In this document: positions 43,435-52,234 of the stretch, one piece after another
How the letters are laid out: each line of letters starts with the position of its first letter
Position numbering within the stretch: position 1 is the first letter of the stretch
Source of the DNA: Falsihalocynthiibacter halioticoli
GTDB taxonomy: Bacteria; Pseudomonadota; Alphaproteobacteria; Rhodobacterales; Rhodobacteraceae
Assembly (NCBI RefSeq): GCF_025802015.1
Contig: NZ_JAOYFC010000002.1
Span: 434,001-498,000, forward strand
Reading direction: 5' to 3'
DNA: 64,000 nt
Made by a program: the position numbers and the translations under genes
The notes under the pieces: model-generated
What the model was told of the DNA's origin: nothing
The model's database searches: none
What the model saw: only the letters and a program-made list of their open reading frames with translations

Positions 43435-44432
43435 CGCATACTCATTTCTGTTGGAAATTCGGGAAGCACTTCATCAGCTAGGTGCCTCATTGTTTCTTCG
43501 ATATCGGCATTATTGAACCGCAGGTTCAGCGCGACGTGGTTAATCCCGTGGTCACGCAGAGACCGGAGATATGTCTTGAGGAACGCGACACCGGAACGGA
43601 ACCCGAGATGGATTGGTGTCGGCTCGGCTTCAACTTCGGCGACGAGATCAACATAGAGGGACTGCATGACAGGCTTTGTATCTGCACCGGTATTTGCACC
43701 ACGCGAACGATAGTCTTTCACCACTTGAGCCTGTGAAGCGATATCCCGTGGGTACGTCATCCAGCCGTCGCCATGGGAGGCGACCCATTCCGGGTTCTGC
43801 TGTGAACCGCCGGTGATGAGGATCGGCACCCGCCCGTTTACGGGCTTGGGCAACATATCCATCGACCCATTCAGGGTTCCATGATCGCCGGTGTGGGTCG
43901 GATACTCCGCAGACATTGCTCGGATGTAAGCCAGACTTTCGCGGAACCGCGCTCCTCGGTCAGGAAAGCTCATGCCTAGGGCCGGGTATTCTTCAGGGCG
44001 GTCGCCGGATGCGACACCCAACAAAAGACGGCCACCGGACAATTGATCGGCAGATGCGGCTGCCTTGGCTACATGTGCCGGATGGCGCAGAGGCAGGATG
44101 ATGCTGGCGATGCCGAGTGAGATGTTCCGTGTTAATCCAGACAACATGCCGAGATAAACAAATGGGTCAAACATCTGCCCGGCATCTCCGAAACTAGGCA
44201 CATTAAACGGCACGTCACGTAGCCACAAAGCGGCAAACCCTAATTCGTCAGCCATCTGTGCCCGTTCGATGTGGCGGGTCATATCCGGCACCGGGTTGCC
44301 GTGATGGGCATCCAGTGGAACAACCAGGCCAACCGTTAGGTCTCCCGGGCGGAACACGGTGTTGTAGGCCCGGTTCAGTGACGGAAACGTCATGGGTGTT
44401 GCTGTGTCTGGCATCACCTGCGTATCTACCAT
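43431..44432 (-). CDS. Luciferase-like (LLM class) flavin oxidoreductase
   Basis: A 333-residue TIM-barrel flavoprotein. Typical segments are AQMADELGFAALWLRDVPF, TRNISLGIASIILPLRHP and SGGRLLLGVASGDRPEEY, then RVPILITGGSQQNPEWVASHGDGW. LLM enzymes use FMN or F420 for monooxygenation or reduction. It starts one base after the stop of the CmcJ-like gene and overlaps the SDR gene by 4 bp, so all three are translationally coupled. Confidence 0.88.
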   Translation of the reverse strand: MVDTQVMPDTATPMTFPSLNRAYNTVFRPGDLTVGLVVPLDAHHGNPVPDMTRHIERAQMADELGFAALWLRDVPFNVPSFGDAGQMFDPFVYLGMLSGLTRNISLGIASIILPLRHPAHVAKAAASADQLSGGRLLLGVASGDRPEEYPALGMSFPDRGARFRESLAYIRAMSAEYPTHTGDHGTLNGSMDMLPKPVNGRVPILITGGSQQNPEWVASHGDGWMTYPRDIASQAQVVKDYRSRGANTGADTKPVMQSLYVDLVAEVEAEPTPIHLGFRSGVAFLKTYLRSLRDHGINHVALNLRFNNADIEETMRHLADEVLPEFPTEMSMR

Positions 44433-44433
44433 C

Positions 44434-45216
44434 TCAATCTCCGTAGCGCACCAAAGTGCGGCTCTCGATGCTCTGCCTGACTGTGGTGATCGTCGAGTCT
44501 TCGATCATGTCCAGCGCCGAATGGGCCACCGACGCCTTGCCCCGGTTGTCGTAGATATTAAACATCGCCACCTCGTCCGGCGTCATACGGGATTGATACA
44601 ACCATTCATGGTTCGGGTTCCCAACAAGCCCCATGATGTGCCCCCGCCGGTCGGGGTAAATCAGGTCCAGCAATAGCCAATCTTCGTTAGCCACACTGGA
44701 GGGCCGCACAAAGCCCAAGGGTGCTGAGTTGATCGGGTGTTCCACCGGACGCCACACATTGATGAAGCCGTAATGTCCGCCTGACCATTCAGCGGCTTTC
44801 GCCTCACCCAGAATGTCGATCAGCCGCCCATGTGCACCTTCGGGGCTATAGTCACTGTGGACATTGCGGGCCGGTTTGCGGGTCGCGTCGGGATCATCAA
44901 TCCGCACGGTATGGTCGAATATGATGACCTCGGTTGCCCCCACTTCACGTTTGAGCAGGGTCGCGAGTTCCAGATCATAGGCGTCTTGCCAAGTACGGCT
45001 TTGATCAAAGGCGCTCACGGTCGAGGGGGCTGTCAGGAACCCAACACTGTCATTTTCAAAACTCACACCGCCATCCATACGGACATCGGTCAGTTCTACC
45101 TCGGTTACATTGTGTTCCGGCGAGATGATCTTCCCAACAACGCCACCAGCATCAATCTGGTAGGCTTGCCGCTCAGATGCGTGAACATGGTAATTCACCG
45201 TTGCAGTGCGTGGCAT
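44434..45216 (-). CDS. CmcJ/NvfI-family oxidoreductase-like protein
   Basis: A 260-residue protein. The segment NVHSDYSPEGAHGRLIDILG and later HYGFINVWRPVEHPINSAPL with LLLDLIYPDRRG match the CmcJ/AsaB/GA4-desaturase-like family, which includes cephamycin CmcJ and fungal NvfI and is related to non-heme iron oxygenases. ATG 45216 (MPRTATVNYHVH) has AGGA 9-10 bp upstream; a longer in-frame start at 45255 has no better site. It leads the coupled trio with the LLM enzyme and SDR. Confidence 0.78.
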   Translation of the reverse strand: MPRTATVNYHVHASERQAYQIDAGGVVGKIISPEHNVTEVELTDVRMDGGVSFENDSVGFLTAPSTVSAFDQSRTWQDAYDLELATLLKREVGATEVIIFDHTVRIDDPDATRKPARNVHSDYSPEGAHGRLIDILGEAKAAEWSGGHYGFINVWRPVEHPINSAPLGFVRPSSVANEDWLLLDLIYPDRRGHIMGLVGNPNHEWLYQSRMTPDEVAMFNIYDNRGKASVAHSALDMIEDSTITTVRQSIESRTLVRYGD

Positions 45217-45273
45217 CTTGATTGTCCTCGTTGCGGGAGGCCAGATGCGATGCACCGGGCCCAGATCAAAACC

Positions 45274-45576
45274 TCAGGCGAGATCGTCCTTGCCTTCGAT
45301 CACGAAGTGGTAGCTTTCCGATCCTGCGGTCCGGGCATCAAGATGGGGCTTGTACTCCGGGTCGTTCATGAAGCTCATCGCCGTCTCTTTCGATGGCCAT
45401 TCAAGAATGATGCGCAGCGCAGATGTTTGCTCACCGCCCTCCACTTGTTCGTGTGAGGCCGTGCGGGCCAAATACTTGCCGCCGTGCTTTGCAACCAACT
45501 TGTTGGCTGCTGGCAGATAGGCGGGGATCCAGTCTTCGCGGGAAGGCGTGACGGCGAGAACGGAATAATAGGCCAT
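45274..45576 (-). CDS. DUF1330-type small dimeric alpha/beta barrel protein
   Basis: A 100-residue protein with the layout of DUF1330 / ABM-like ferredoxin folds: YYSVLAVTPSREDWIPAYLPA, HGGKYLARTASHEQVEGG, IILEWPSKETAMSFMNDPEY, ESYHFVIEG. AGGAG precedes the ATG. It is the first gene of the four-gene minus-strand cassette, divergent from the LysR gene, and probably under its control. Confidence 0.78.
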   Translation of the reverse strand: MAYYSVLAVTPSREDWIPAYLPAANKLVAKHGGKYLARTASHEQVEGGEQTSALRIILEWPSKETAMSFMNDPEYKPHLDARTAGSESYHFVIEGKDDLA

Positions 45577-45683
45577 GAGGCATCTCCTGTTGGGTTGTGT
45601 CTGTCGCAGGAGATATGAGGCATTGCAATATCGGAATAAACTGGGTCAAATCAGAAAGGACATTTCCGGTTTTGGATATAATT

Positions 45684-46586
45684 ATGGAAACAGATACTCT
45701 GCGCCTTTTTGTTCTTGCCGCTGACAAGTTGAATATCAGCGCAGCAGGGCGAGAACTTGGGCTTGCCCCGTCGGTCGCCAGTGCGTGGATGACCAAATTG
45801 GAGAAAAGTGTGGGGGCAGACCTACTGCATCGGTCCACACGGAAGGTCGCACTCTCAACGGAGGGGCTCGAGTTCTTGCCCTATGCCAGAGACATTGTGG
45901 CGCGCGAAGACGCCGCCAGAGCCGCGCTAGGCCAGGGCAAGGCGCGGGTATCCGGCACGTTGCGCTTCACCGCCCCGAGCACATTTGCCCAACTCTATAT
46001 CGCCCCCATCTTGCCGGACTTTATGAGGGATCACCCAGACTTACGTTTGGATATGCGGCTGTCGGACAAACAGTTCGACCTTATCGATGGCAGTTTCGAT
46101 TTGGCGCTCAGGAATGCCGTTCTTGAGGACTCAAGCCTGCGTGGTCGCAAACTCGCCGATGACACGCGCATCCTCTGCGCTTCACCGGATTACTTGAAAG
46201 AGCATGGACAGCCAGAGACGCCTGATGGCCTTAAAGATCATCAACTGGTGGCATTCGGAAATGACCTGCCACATCGCATGATCAAAGATGACGGTACACA
46301 TGCAGACTTTGATCCAAACCTAGGCCACTGCAATTTGATCATGGACGATGGGCATAGCCACAAGGTCGCAACGCTAGCTGGTGCTGGCATCGCACAAAAT
46401 TCCCTGTGGAGTGTGCATGATGAACTCTCCTCCGGTCGTCTAGTCCGTGTCCTCTCGGACTACACTTGCGTGGCCGACACCGCTCTCTGGTTGATCTATC
46501 CGCAGACAAACGTTCTCTCCGCAAAAGTGCGGGTGTTTATGGACTTTCTTCTCGACCGGATCGGGAAAAAACCAGCGTGGCAATAG
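45684..46586 (+). CDS. LysR-family transcriptional regulator
   Basis: A 300-residue LysR regulator. The helix-turn-helix is LRLFVLAADKLNISAAGRELGLAPSVASAWMTKLEKSVGADLLHRSTRKVALSTEG (residues ~5-60), followed by the effector domain (VSGTLRFTAPSTFAQLYIAPILPDF and on). Classic LysR geometry: divergent from the DUF1330-CmcJ-LLM-SDR genes with a 107-bp shared intergenic region. The ATG at 45684 is chosen because earlier starts would occupy that region. Confidence 0.9.
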   Translation: METDTLRLFVLAADKLNISAAGRELGLAPSVASAWMTKLEKSVGADLLHRSTRKVALSTEGLEFLPYARDIVAREDAARAALGQGKARVSGTLRFTAPSTFAQLYIAPILPDFMRDHPDLRLDMRLSDKQFDLIDGSFDLALRNAVLEDSSLRGRKLADDTRILCASPDYLKEHGQPETPDGLKDHQLVAFGNDLPHRMIKDDGTHADFDPNLGHCNLIMDDGHSHKVATLAGAGIAQNSLWSVHDELSSGRLVRVLSDYTCVADTALWLIYPQTNVLSAKVRVFMDFLLDRIGKKPAWQ

Positions 46587-46756
46587 CATGTTCTGCGAGG
46601 GTCAATTTGCTTGTTAAGCCGCCATGCATGTAAAGCGCAGCATTTGTTGGTATGGGCTCAAAGCCGACCTCGGGTGCAATGCAGCGTCTTGTGGTATGAT
46701 GTTTTGTCAACGTCGGGTTGTCGATGTGGAGGGCGTGGTGGAACGGAGGATCCGTC

Positions 46757-47389
46757 ATGGAAACACCAAACCTACCCGCCATCCGCGCACTACGCCCAGC
46801 CTGGAACAAAGGCCGGATCGTCGGCCAGAAACGGCCGCTCAAGCCCAAACACGTCTGGGCGATCAGGGTGCGGCTGGAGCTGGCCGAAAACCATCGCGAT
46901 CTGGCCCTCTTCAATCTTGCCATCGACAGCAAGTTGCGCGGCTGCGACTTAGTGAAAATGAAAGTGGTTGATATCAAGGCGTCAGGCCAAATAAAGGAGC
47001 GCGCGTCGGTTCTGCAGAGCAAGACGCAAAAACCTGTGCGGTTCGAAATTTCTGAAGGCGCTCGAGCATCGCTGGCGCGGTGGATGCGAGAGCCGCTCAT
47101 GATTGGTTCAGAATATCTCTGGCCCGGGCGCTTTCACGAACGGCTTCATATCTCGACCCGCCAGTACGCGCGAATTGTCCGTGAGTGGGTGACGTCCATC
47201 GGTCTGGAAGCCAGCGCATATGGCACGCACTCGATGCGGCGTACAAAGGTCACGCAGATTTACAAGAAAACCGGCAACCTGCGGGCAGTCCAGCTGTTGT
47301 TGGGCCATACCAAGATGGACAGCACTGTCAGATACTTGGGCGTTGAGCTTGAAGATGCGCTGGCCATCGCCGAAGCTATCGAAATTTAA
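46757..47389 (+). CDS. Small tyrosine recombinase, copy 2
   Basis: A 210-residue catalytic-domain-only tyrosine recombinase, paralogue of 41845-42477. Catalytic residues: Arg in AIDSKLRGCDLVK, HSMRR, LLGHTKMDSTVRYLGV with His and Tyr. Here the usual Gly-His pair is kept, so this copy looks the better-preserved one. ATG 46757 (METPNLPAIRAL) has GGAGG upstream; longer starts are unlikely because copy 1 shares only this start in frame. Confidence 0.85.
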   Translation: METPNLPAIRALRPAWNKGRIVGQKRPLKPKHVWAIRVRLELAENHRDLALFNLAIDSKLRGCDLVKMKVVDIKASGQIKERASVLQSKTQKPVRFEISEGARASLARWMREPLMIGSEYLWPGRFHERLHISTRQYARIVREWVTSIGLEASAYGTHSMRRTKVTQIYKKTGNLRAVQLLLGHTKMDSTVRYLGVELEDALAIAEAIEI

Positions 47390-47394
47390 ACCAA

Positions 47395-47418
47395 TGGGCC
47401 GTCGTCACAGACGGCCCA
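47395..47418 (+). terminator. Hairpin after recombinase copy 2
   Basis: TGGGCCGTC (47395-47403) and GACGGCCCA (47410-47418), a perfect 9-bp stem with a 6-nt loop, no U-tract. Confidence 0.55.
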
Positions 47419-47547
47419 TACCTGCCGTTCGTGACCACCAGGAGCCGACCAACGGCACCGGCCCTTTGCTGCCATTCGCTGCGTTGCAGCGCTTGGGCGC
47501 GATCTGGACAATTGCGCGCTGCTGGAATGCGACCTAATATTGTTTGA

Positions 47548-48594
47548 TTGCTAACTCGCGAGACTGACTTGCCGAAACCGTTTATTTCTACAAGAGCGCT
47601 TCACGGGTTGGAGCATGGCCTGCGGCTTCAGATTGGCCCGGCATCACTACGCAAGTTGCTCGATAGCGTTGATCTGCCGGCTGGGGTGCTCGAAACGCCC
47701 CGTTTCTATGTGCCGCAGGCTCACGCGATTGCGTTCCTCGGGGCGGTGGCTGGGCATGTCGGATACAGCAATGCCCTGTTTGCACTGGGAGACTATGCGT
47801 CCGTAAAGAGCTATGGGCTGTTTGGCGAATTCGTTACTGAAGCGAAGACATTTGGTGCGGCCATGGGCGCAACCCGCGACCTGATGGCGTTTCACGTTTC
47901 GAATGATCGATTGAGCCTGCGCCATGAGGCCAATTCCTTCAGGGTCAACTACCATGCTGCGCTGCAAAATATTCCCCAGTATGAGCATTACGCGCCGTTG
48001 GCGCTCGCTGTAGTTCTCTCAATCGCTGAACCCTATTTCGGACGCGGATATCGACGCTCAGTGACCCTTAATCTTCCGAAACCATCAAATGTTACCGACT
48101 TTGAGTATTTCTTTGGGTGCGATGTTCGGTTCGACCAGCCAGAGTTGTCCGTGGTGTTCGATCAGGCGGCGGCAACTGCGACGCGCCGCTTTCAGACCTC
48201 CCGGGTAGTCACCCTAGGAGAGGTTGCTCGCGACGCTTTTGGTGCAGCACCGCGCAGACTGGTTCCAGCCGTCGAAGCGCTCGTACGGGCCGACATCGAA
48301 GGCGCGGTCAATATAGATGACATCGCCCGCAGACTCGACATGTCGGAGCGGACACTCAGAAGGCGGCTCGACGATAGCGGCACCCATTTCCGGGAACTCG
48401 TTCGACGGACCCGGGTCGATCTTGCCAGGGAACTTTTGACGCAAACCGATCTGGATATGAACGAAATCGCGCAACGGGTGGGCTATTCCCACCCCTCGCA
48501 TCTCGGCCGCGCCTTTCGCGAGCTTACGGGCATCTCACCCTCAGATTTACGCTACGCCGCACGCAACAAGGTGGCCGGAAATGGTTACCTCTGA
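47548..48594 (+). CDS. AraC-family regulator (arabinose-binding-type N-terminus), start unclear
   Basis: Up to 348 residues. The N-terminal ~200 residues match the AraC_binding-like ligand domain (LRLQIGPASLRKLLDSVDLP; NYHAALQNIPQYEHYAPLAL). The C-terminal ~100 residues hold two helix-turn-helix motifs (VNIDDIARRLDMSERTLRRRLDDSG and MNEIAQRVGYSHPSHLGRAFRELTGISPSDLR). There is no ATG near the 5' end; TTG 47548 or TTG 47569 must serve, or the gene has lost its start. The DUF1254 gene 47 bp downstream on the same strand is a likely target. Confidence 0.78.
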   Translation: MLTRETDLPKPFISTRALHGLEHGLRLQIGPASLRKLLDSVDLPAGVLETPRFYVPQAHAIAFLGAVAGHVGYSNALFALGDYASVKSYGLFGEFVTEAKTFGAAMGATRDLMAFHVSNDRLSLRHEANSFRVNYHAALQNIPQYEHYAPLALAVVLSIAEPYFGRGYRRSVTLNLPKPSNVTDFEYFFGCDVRFDQPELSVVFDQAAATATRRFQTSRVVTLGEVARDAFGAAPRRLVPAVEALVRADIEGAVNIDDIARRLDMSERTLRRRLDDSGTHFRELVRRTRVDLARELLTQTDLDMNEIAQRVGYSHPSHLGRAFRELTGISPSDLRYAARNKVAGNGYL

Positions 48595-48641
48595 TGGTCT
48601 GGCCATGATAGATCGTCAGAAAACATAACGGGAGATCAACC

Positions 48642-49694
48642 ATGTTCGGTAGGAAAATGATGCAGTCTCGGCGCGGTTTCTCGCATCTCGCCCTTAGCTT
48701 GCCAGCCATCGCGACAATGATGATTTGCGGCTCCGCTTATGCGGAAATTCCGGTTTCCGTCGATACGTTTGTGCGTGCAGAGACCGACTTGACCATGAAG
48801 CGCTATGTGGATCAGGGCGGCTTTGGCAAGTTCTTCCATATTCGAGTGCCTGTCCCCCTGGACAAGCAGGACGTGATCCGGATGAACCGCGACACGCTCT
48901 ACTCTGCGGGCGTCTTCGATCTCGATGCGGGTCCGGTGACGATCGTGAAACCCGATAGCGACGGTCGCTTCCAGTCCATGCTTATTATCAATGAAGACCA
49001 CTCGATGTTGCCGGTCGAACATGGCGCAGGAGAATTCACATTCTCGAGGCGCGAAATCGGTACGCGCTACGTCATCATCGTCTTGCGAACTTTTGTCGAC
49101 GCGACCAGCGAAGAGGACATCAAGACGGCGAATGCCCTTCAGGACGCCGTTCAGGTCAAGCAGGTTGTAATGGGCAGTTTCGTGATCCCTGACTGGAACG
49201 AAGAGTCGCTTGTCGTCCTTCGAAAGGCGATCAACGTTCTTGCCGCGACGAAAGTGAGCGCCGCTGGAATGTTTGGCGACAAGAACAAGCTCAACCCGAT
49301 TGACCATCTCCTGGGCACAGCATACGGATGGGGCGGAAATCCTGTCGAGGCCGCGGCGTACGAAAACGTGGTGCCCGAAAAGAACGATGGGAAAACTCCC
49401 TACGTCCTGGAAATTTCCGAGGCGGTCCCAGTGGACGGATTCGTGTCCGTCACAGTTTACAATAAGGACGGCTTCATGGAGCCGAACGATCTCGGGATGA
49501 ACTCGATCAACAACGTGACCGCAAAGCGAAATGACGATGGAAGTGTCACTGTCCATTTCGGCGACTGCAATGATGGACGGATCAACTGCCTTCCGATCAC
49601 AGAAGGTTGGAACTACATTGTGCGAATGTATCAGCCGCGTGAAGAACTCACCTCGGGCGGTTGGACCTTCCCGCCGGCAACGCCTGTCCAGTAA
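48642..49694 (+). CDS. DUF1254/DUF1214 exported protein
   Basis: A 350-residue protein with a signal peptide (ending ICGSAYAE, ~residue 36). The first domain (DUF1254) contains FVRAETDLTMKRYVDQGGFG and MNRDTLYSAGVFDLDAGPVTI; the C-terminal DUF1214 has VSVTVYNKDGFMEPNDLGMNSINN and ITEGWNYIVRMYQPREELTSGGW. Members are periplasmic proteins of unknown activity, common in environmental proteobacteria. GGGAG lies 11 bp upstream of the ATG. Confidence 0.87.
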   Translation: MFGRKMMQSRRGFSHLALSLPAIATMMICGSAYAEIPVSVDTFVRAETDLTMKRYVDQGGFGKFFHIRVPVPLDKQDVIRMNRDTLYSAGVFDLDAGPVTIVKPDSDGRFQSMLIINEDHSMLPVEHGAGEFTFSRREIGTRYVIIVLRTFVDATSEEDIKTANALQDAVQVKQVVMGSFVIPDWNEESLVVLRKAINVLAATKVSAAGMFGDKNKLNPIDHLLGTAYGWGGNPVEAAAYENVVPEKNDGKTPYVLEISEAVPVDGFVSVTVYNKDGFMEPNDLGMNSINNVTAKRNDDGSVTVHFGDCNDGRINCLPITEGWNYIVRMYQPREELTSGGWTFPPATPVQ

Positions 49695-50086
49695 GCGAGC
49701 CGGACGGACGAACAGTGATCCAGATGCAATCATCTGTCCGGGACAATTCGTTGAACGGCGGTTGGTGGCACCTTTTTCGCCTTCGCCTAGTGGCACAACC
49801 GGGAAAGGCCAATCGGCTAGGAATGTCAGCTCTTCGGAAAGCCGTCTGTTTGTTTCGCGGACGCAGCGATGAACCGGCTACCGGTCGGGCCGGTAACTGA
49901 TCGAGGCAAAGGCAATAACTGTTTCCGAGACGGTCGATCGTGGTAATTGGCGTCAGACATGAAGGCGTAAAGCAGCCGTGAAGTGCACTCGAAGAAGCTT
50001 TCTGTCGTTTCTAAAGCGTCCCAACGGCCGCTTTCGAGGATTGTCGACAACGACTTCGCACCCGCAGCAGACTTCCGCTTTCCGCC
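49695..50086. other. Non-coding stretch between DUF1254 gene and IS element
   Basis: About 390 bp. No gene with a credible start or family match. It may contain eroded coding sequence, but nothing specific could be identified. Confidence 0.4.
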
Positions 50087-50087
50087 G

Positions 50088-51659
50088 ATTCTGTGGAAAA
50101 ACTCCTGTTTGCGAGCGCAGAAATAGCTGTTCCAAATTCGGCGCGAGCGCCTTTCCTGTCAGGTTTTTCGTATTTGCTGCGGTGCAGGAAAGATCCCTCT
50201 CGTGCATTGGCTTCGCCGATACCCTGCCGGGCAATGCTTGGCCAATTTCCGGAGGTTTTGGGCGGTTGCAGCGAGTAGAAATTCGTCATTTGCGCCGTTC
50301 GGTCCGCGTAATCGCAATCGTCCCAGCCTCAAGATCCGTTTGAGGTGGGCGAAGAGCATTTCGACCTTTCTGCGCAGGCGCATCGAGATGGCGTATTGTC
50401 TGGTCTTGGCGATATCGCGGGCGACTTGGCGGGCGTCTTCATGTTCTTCGCGGGTGATGGACCGGAAGTCGGCATTGGGGCAGCAGCGTGACTTCGATGG
50501 ACATGCCTGACAGGTGAGTCGCAAGCCGCGGTATTTGGCGCGCCCCTGTCCGGTCGGCCCCCGGTTTGGGTCGGAATAATTCCGCCGGAACTGCTTCAGC
50601 TCTTGTCCCTCGGGGCAGATGTATTGATCGTTCTCGGCGTCCCATTCGAAGTCCGCCCGGCTCCAGGTGCCGTCGATACGGTTGGATTTTTCAAGGACCG
50701 GGATATGCGGCGCGATCTTGCGATCAACCAGCCAGCCCAGCATCGGCCCGGTGCCATAGGCGGTGTCTGCGATCAGGTGTTCGGGATGCAGGTCGAACTT
50801 GGCCTTCACCCGCTCCAGCATGGTCTTGGTCGATCCTACCTCGGCCTGCCGGATTGATCTGGTTGCTTCCACGTCGACGATCACCCCGTGATCGGTGTCG
50901 ATCAGGTAATTGTCGGAATAGCTGAAGAACGCAGGACCTTTGCGGGCGGCAGTCCATTGACTGGCCGGGTCGGAATGCGAGGTGAACTTGGGCTGCACCT
51001 CGCTTGCTGCGCCAAAGGCGGCCTCATCCAGCGTATCGAGGTACTCACGCACCGCTCGGGGTACATCCGCCGGGTCGATGCTTGCCGCGTCCCAGTCCTC
51101 TTTGGGCGTGGAGTTCTGCTTGTTGGCATCGGCTTCGATCAGGCTGGCATCAATCGCCATGCGCTGGCCACTCACCAGACGTTCCTCGATACACCGCGCG
51201 GCCTTCGTCTCGAACAGGTGCCGCAGTAATTCGCTGTCGCGGAAACAGCCGTGACGATTCTTGGAAAGGGTCGAATGATCCGGGACCCGGTCGCTTAGAT
51301 CGAGGCGGCAGAACCAGCGATACGCGAGGTTAAGATGCACTTCTTCGCAGAGTCGCCGCTCTGACCGGATGCCAAAACAATAGCCGACCAACAGCATCCG
51401 GATCAGCAGCTCGGGATCGACCGACGGGCGGCCGGTGTGATTATAGAAGTCTGCAAGATGGGCCCGGATGCTGCTCAGGTCGAGGAACCGGTCGATGGAT
51501 CGCAGCAAGTGATCCGTGGGGATGTGATCCTCGAGCGAGAACGCGTAAAACAGCGCAGGTTGTGCTTCTTGCCTCGGTCCCATCATGGCTCAATCCCCAA
51601 TCTTATAAGGAAATTGAATCAGCCAAACACCTTCAAATCAACAAGAGTTTTTCAACAAA
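50088..51659 (-). mobile_element. IS1182-family insertion sequence
   Basis: Imperfect terminal inverted repeats GTGGAAAAACTCCTGTT (50093-50109) and AACAAGAGTTTTTCAAC (51640-51656, reverse orientation) match at 15 of 17 positions and extend a few bases outward. They enclose a single transposase gene. Exact ends and target duplication could not be fixed by eye. Confidence 0.75.
50159..51586 (-). CDS. IS1182-family transposase
   Basis: A 475-residue DDE transposase. The N-terminal DUF772-type region reads PTDHLLRSIDRFLDLSSIRAHLADFYNHTGRPSVDPELLIRMLLVGYCFGIRSERRL. The acidic residues lie in MAIDASLIEADA, HLIADTAYGTG and VEMLFAHLKRIL. A Cys cluster CQACPSKSRCCP precedes the last part, as usual for IS1182. 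The open reading frame is full length and uninterrupted, so the element may be active. Confidence 0.9.
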   Translation of the reverse strand: MMGPRQEAQPALFYAFSLEDHIPTDHLLRSIDRFLDLSSIRAHLADFYNHTGRPSVDPELLIRMLLVGYCFGIRSERRLCEEVHLNLAYRWFCRLDLSDRVPDHSTLSKNRHGCFRDSELLRHLFETKAARCIEERLVSGQRMAIDASLIEADANKQNSTPKEDWDAASIDPADVPRAVREYLDTLDEAAFGAASEVQPKFTSHSDPASQWTAARKGPAFFSYSDNYLIDTDHGVIVDVEATRSIRQAEVGSTKTMLERVKAKFDLHPEHLIADTAYGTGPMLGWLVDRKIAPHIPVLEKSNRIDGTWSRADFEWDAENDQYICPEGQELKQFRRNYSDPNRGPTGQGRAKYRGLRLTCQACPSKSRCCPNADFRSITREEHEDARQVARDIAKTRQYAISMRLRRKVEMLFAHLKRILRLGRLRLRGPNGANDEFLLAATAQNLRKLAKHCPAGYRRSQCTRGIFPAPQQIRKT

Positions 51660-52138
51660 ATACGCCCAGACACCTCTCGTTACTGCCACAAAAGATCTCT
51701 CCGGTTTCAAATAATCGGGCATGAACAACAATCCACAACACTGGGTCTAAAACGTTTGAGTTCACGCGAACGATGCACGAGACCAAATCAGTCAATGGAT
51801 TCTGCCAATCCACGCCAACCGACCCTAACCTAGCGCCTCCTGAACACAACGTCCCATAATGCACCGCCCCCCGGTCCGAATTATGACATTCAGATAAAAA
51901 ACCTCCCCCGCCGGTCAGGTACCTATGAGGTTCCAAAGATTCAACACCCGCCCCCCCTCAGGGTAATTGACGTGTCCTCGATCAGGTTATGTCTGGTTTA
52001 GTACTCGCTATGAGAACATCGCAACCGACTGAGATGATCACGTTGCAACTGACCACAAAACCCGCGCCAAATTTAACCGTTTTCGATCTCACCCCCCGCA
52101 TCGCGACGCCTTTTGCAAAACGCGATTTTAAAAACCAG
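51660..52138. other. Gene-free region downstream of the DUF3987 gene
   Basis: About 480 bp without a supported gene, with C-rich tracts. Together with the repeat array at 52139-52228 it lies at the end of the replication module and is a possible site of an element origin, but no iterons were recognised here. Confidence 0.35.
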
Positions 52139-52228
52139 CCCCTGCTATTTCCGCTATTTCTGCTAATCGAGTCCCAGATTTCGGCGTTTGCGCGGCCCGA
52201 TTAGCAGGATTAGCAAGATTAGCAGGGG
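52139..52228. repeat. Triple TGCTAAT-type tandem repeats forming a large imperfect inverted repeat
   Basis: Left arm 52139-52168 (three 10-bp units, each TGCTA/CGCTA-like) and right arm 52199-52228 (GATTAGCAG GATTAGCAA GATTAGCAG type units) are complementary at 24 of 30 positions, with a 30-bp loop. It lies 7 bp beyond the stop of the DUF3987 gene. Could be a terminator or a protein-bound repeat array. Confidence 0.65.
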
Positions 52229-52234
52229 TGGCGT

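Larger units (their letters stand above)
46690..47418 (+). repeat. 729-bp direct repeat with recombinase gene, copy 2
   Basis: Same orientation as copy 1 at 41778-42506; the two are gap-free over leader, gene and hairpin. They flank 4183 bp that contain the SDR/LLM/CmcJ/DUF1330/LysR cassette. Confidence 0.85.

Noticed and set aside
46640..46690. Reverse-frame peptide beginning APEVGFEP, similar to translated tRNA sequence
   Set aside because: Such peptides often arise from translating tRNA genes, as at 57427, but no cloverleaf could be built here.
52139..52228. CRISPR array
   Set aside because: Units are 10 bp, contiguous, without spacers, and form an inverted repeat.
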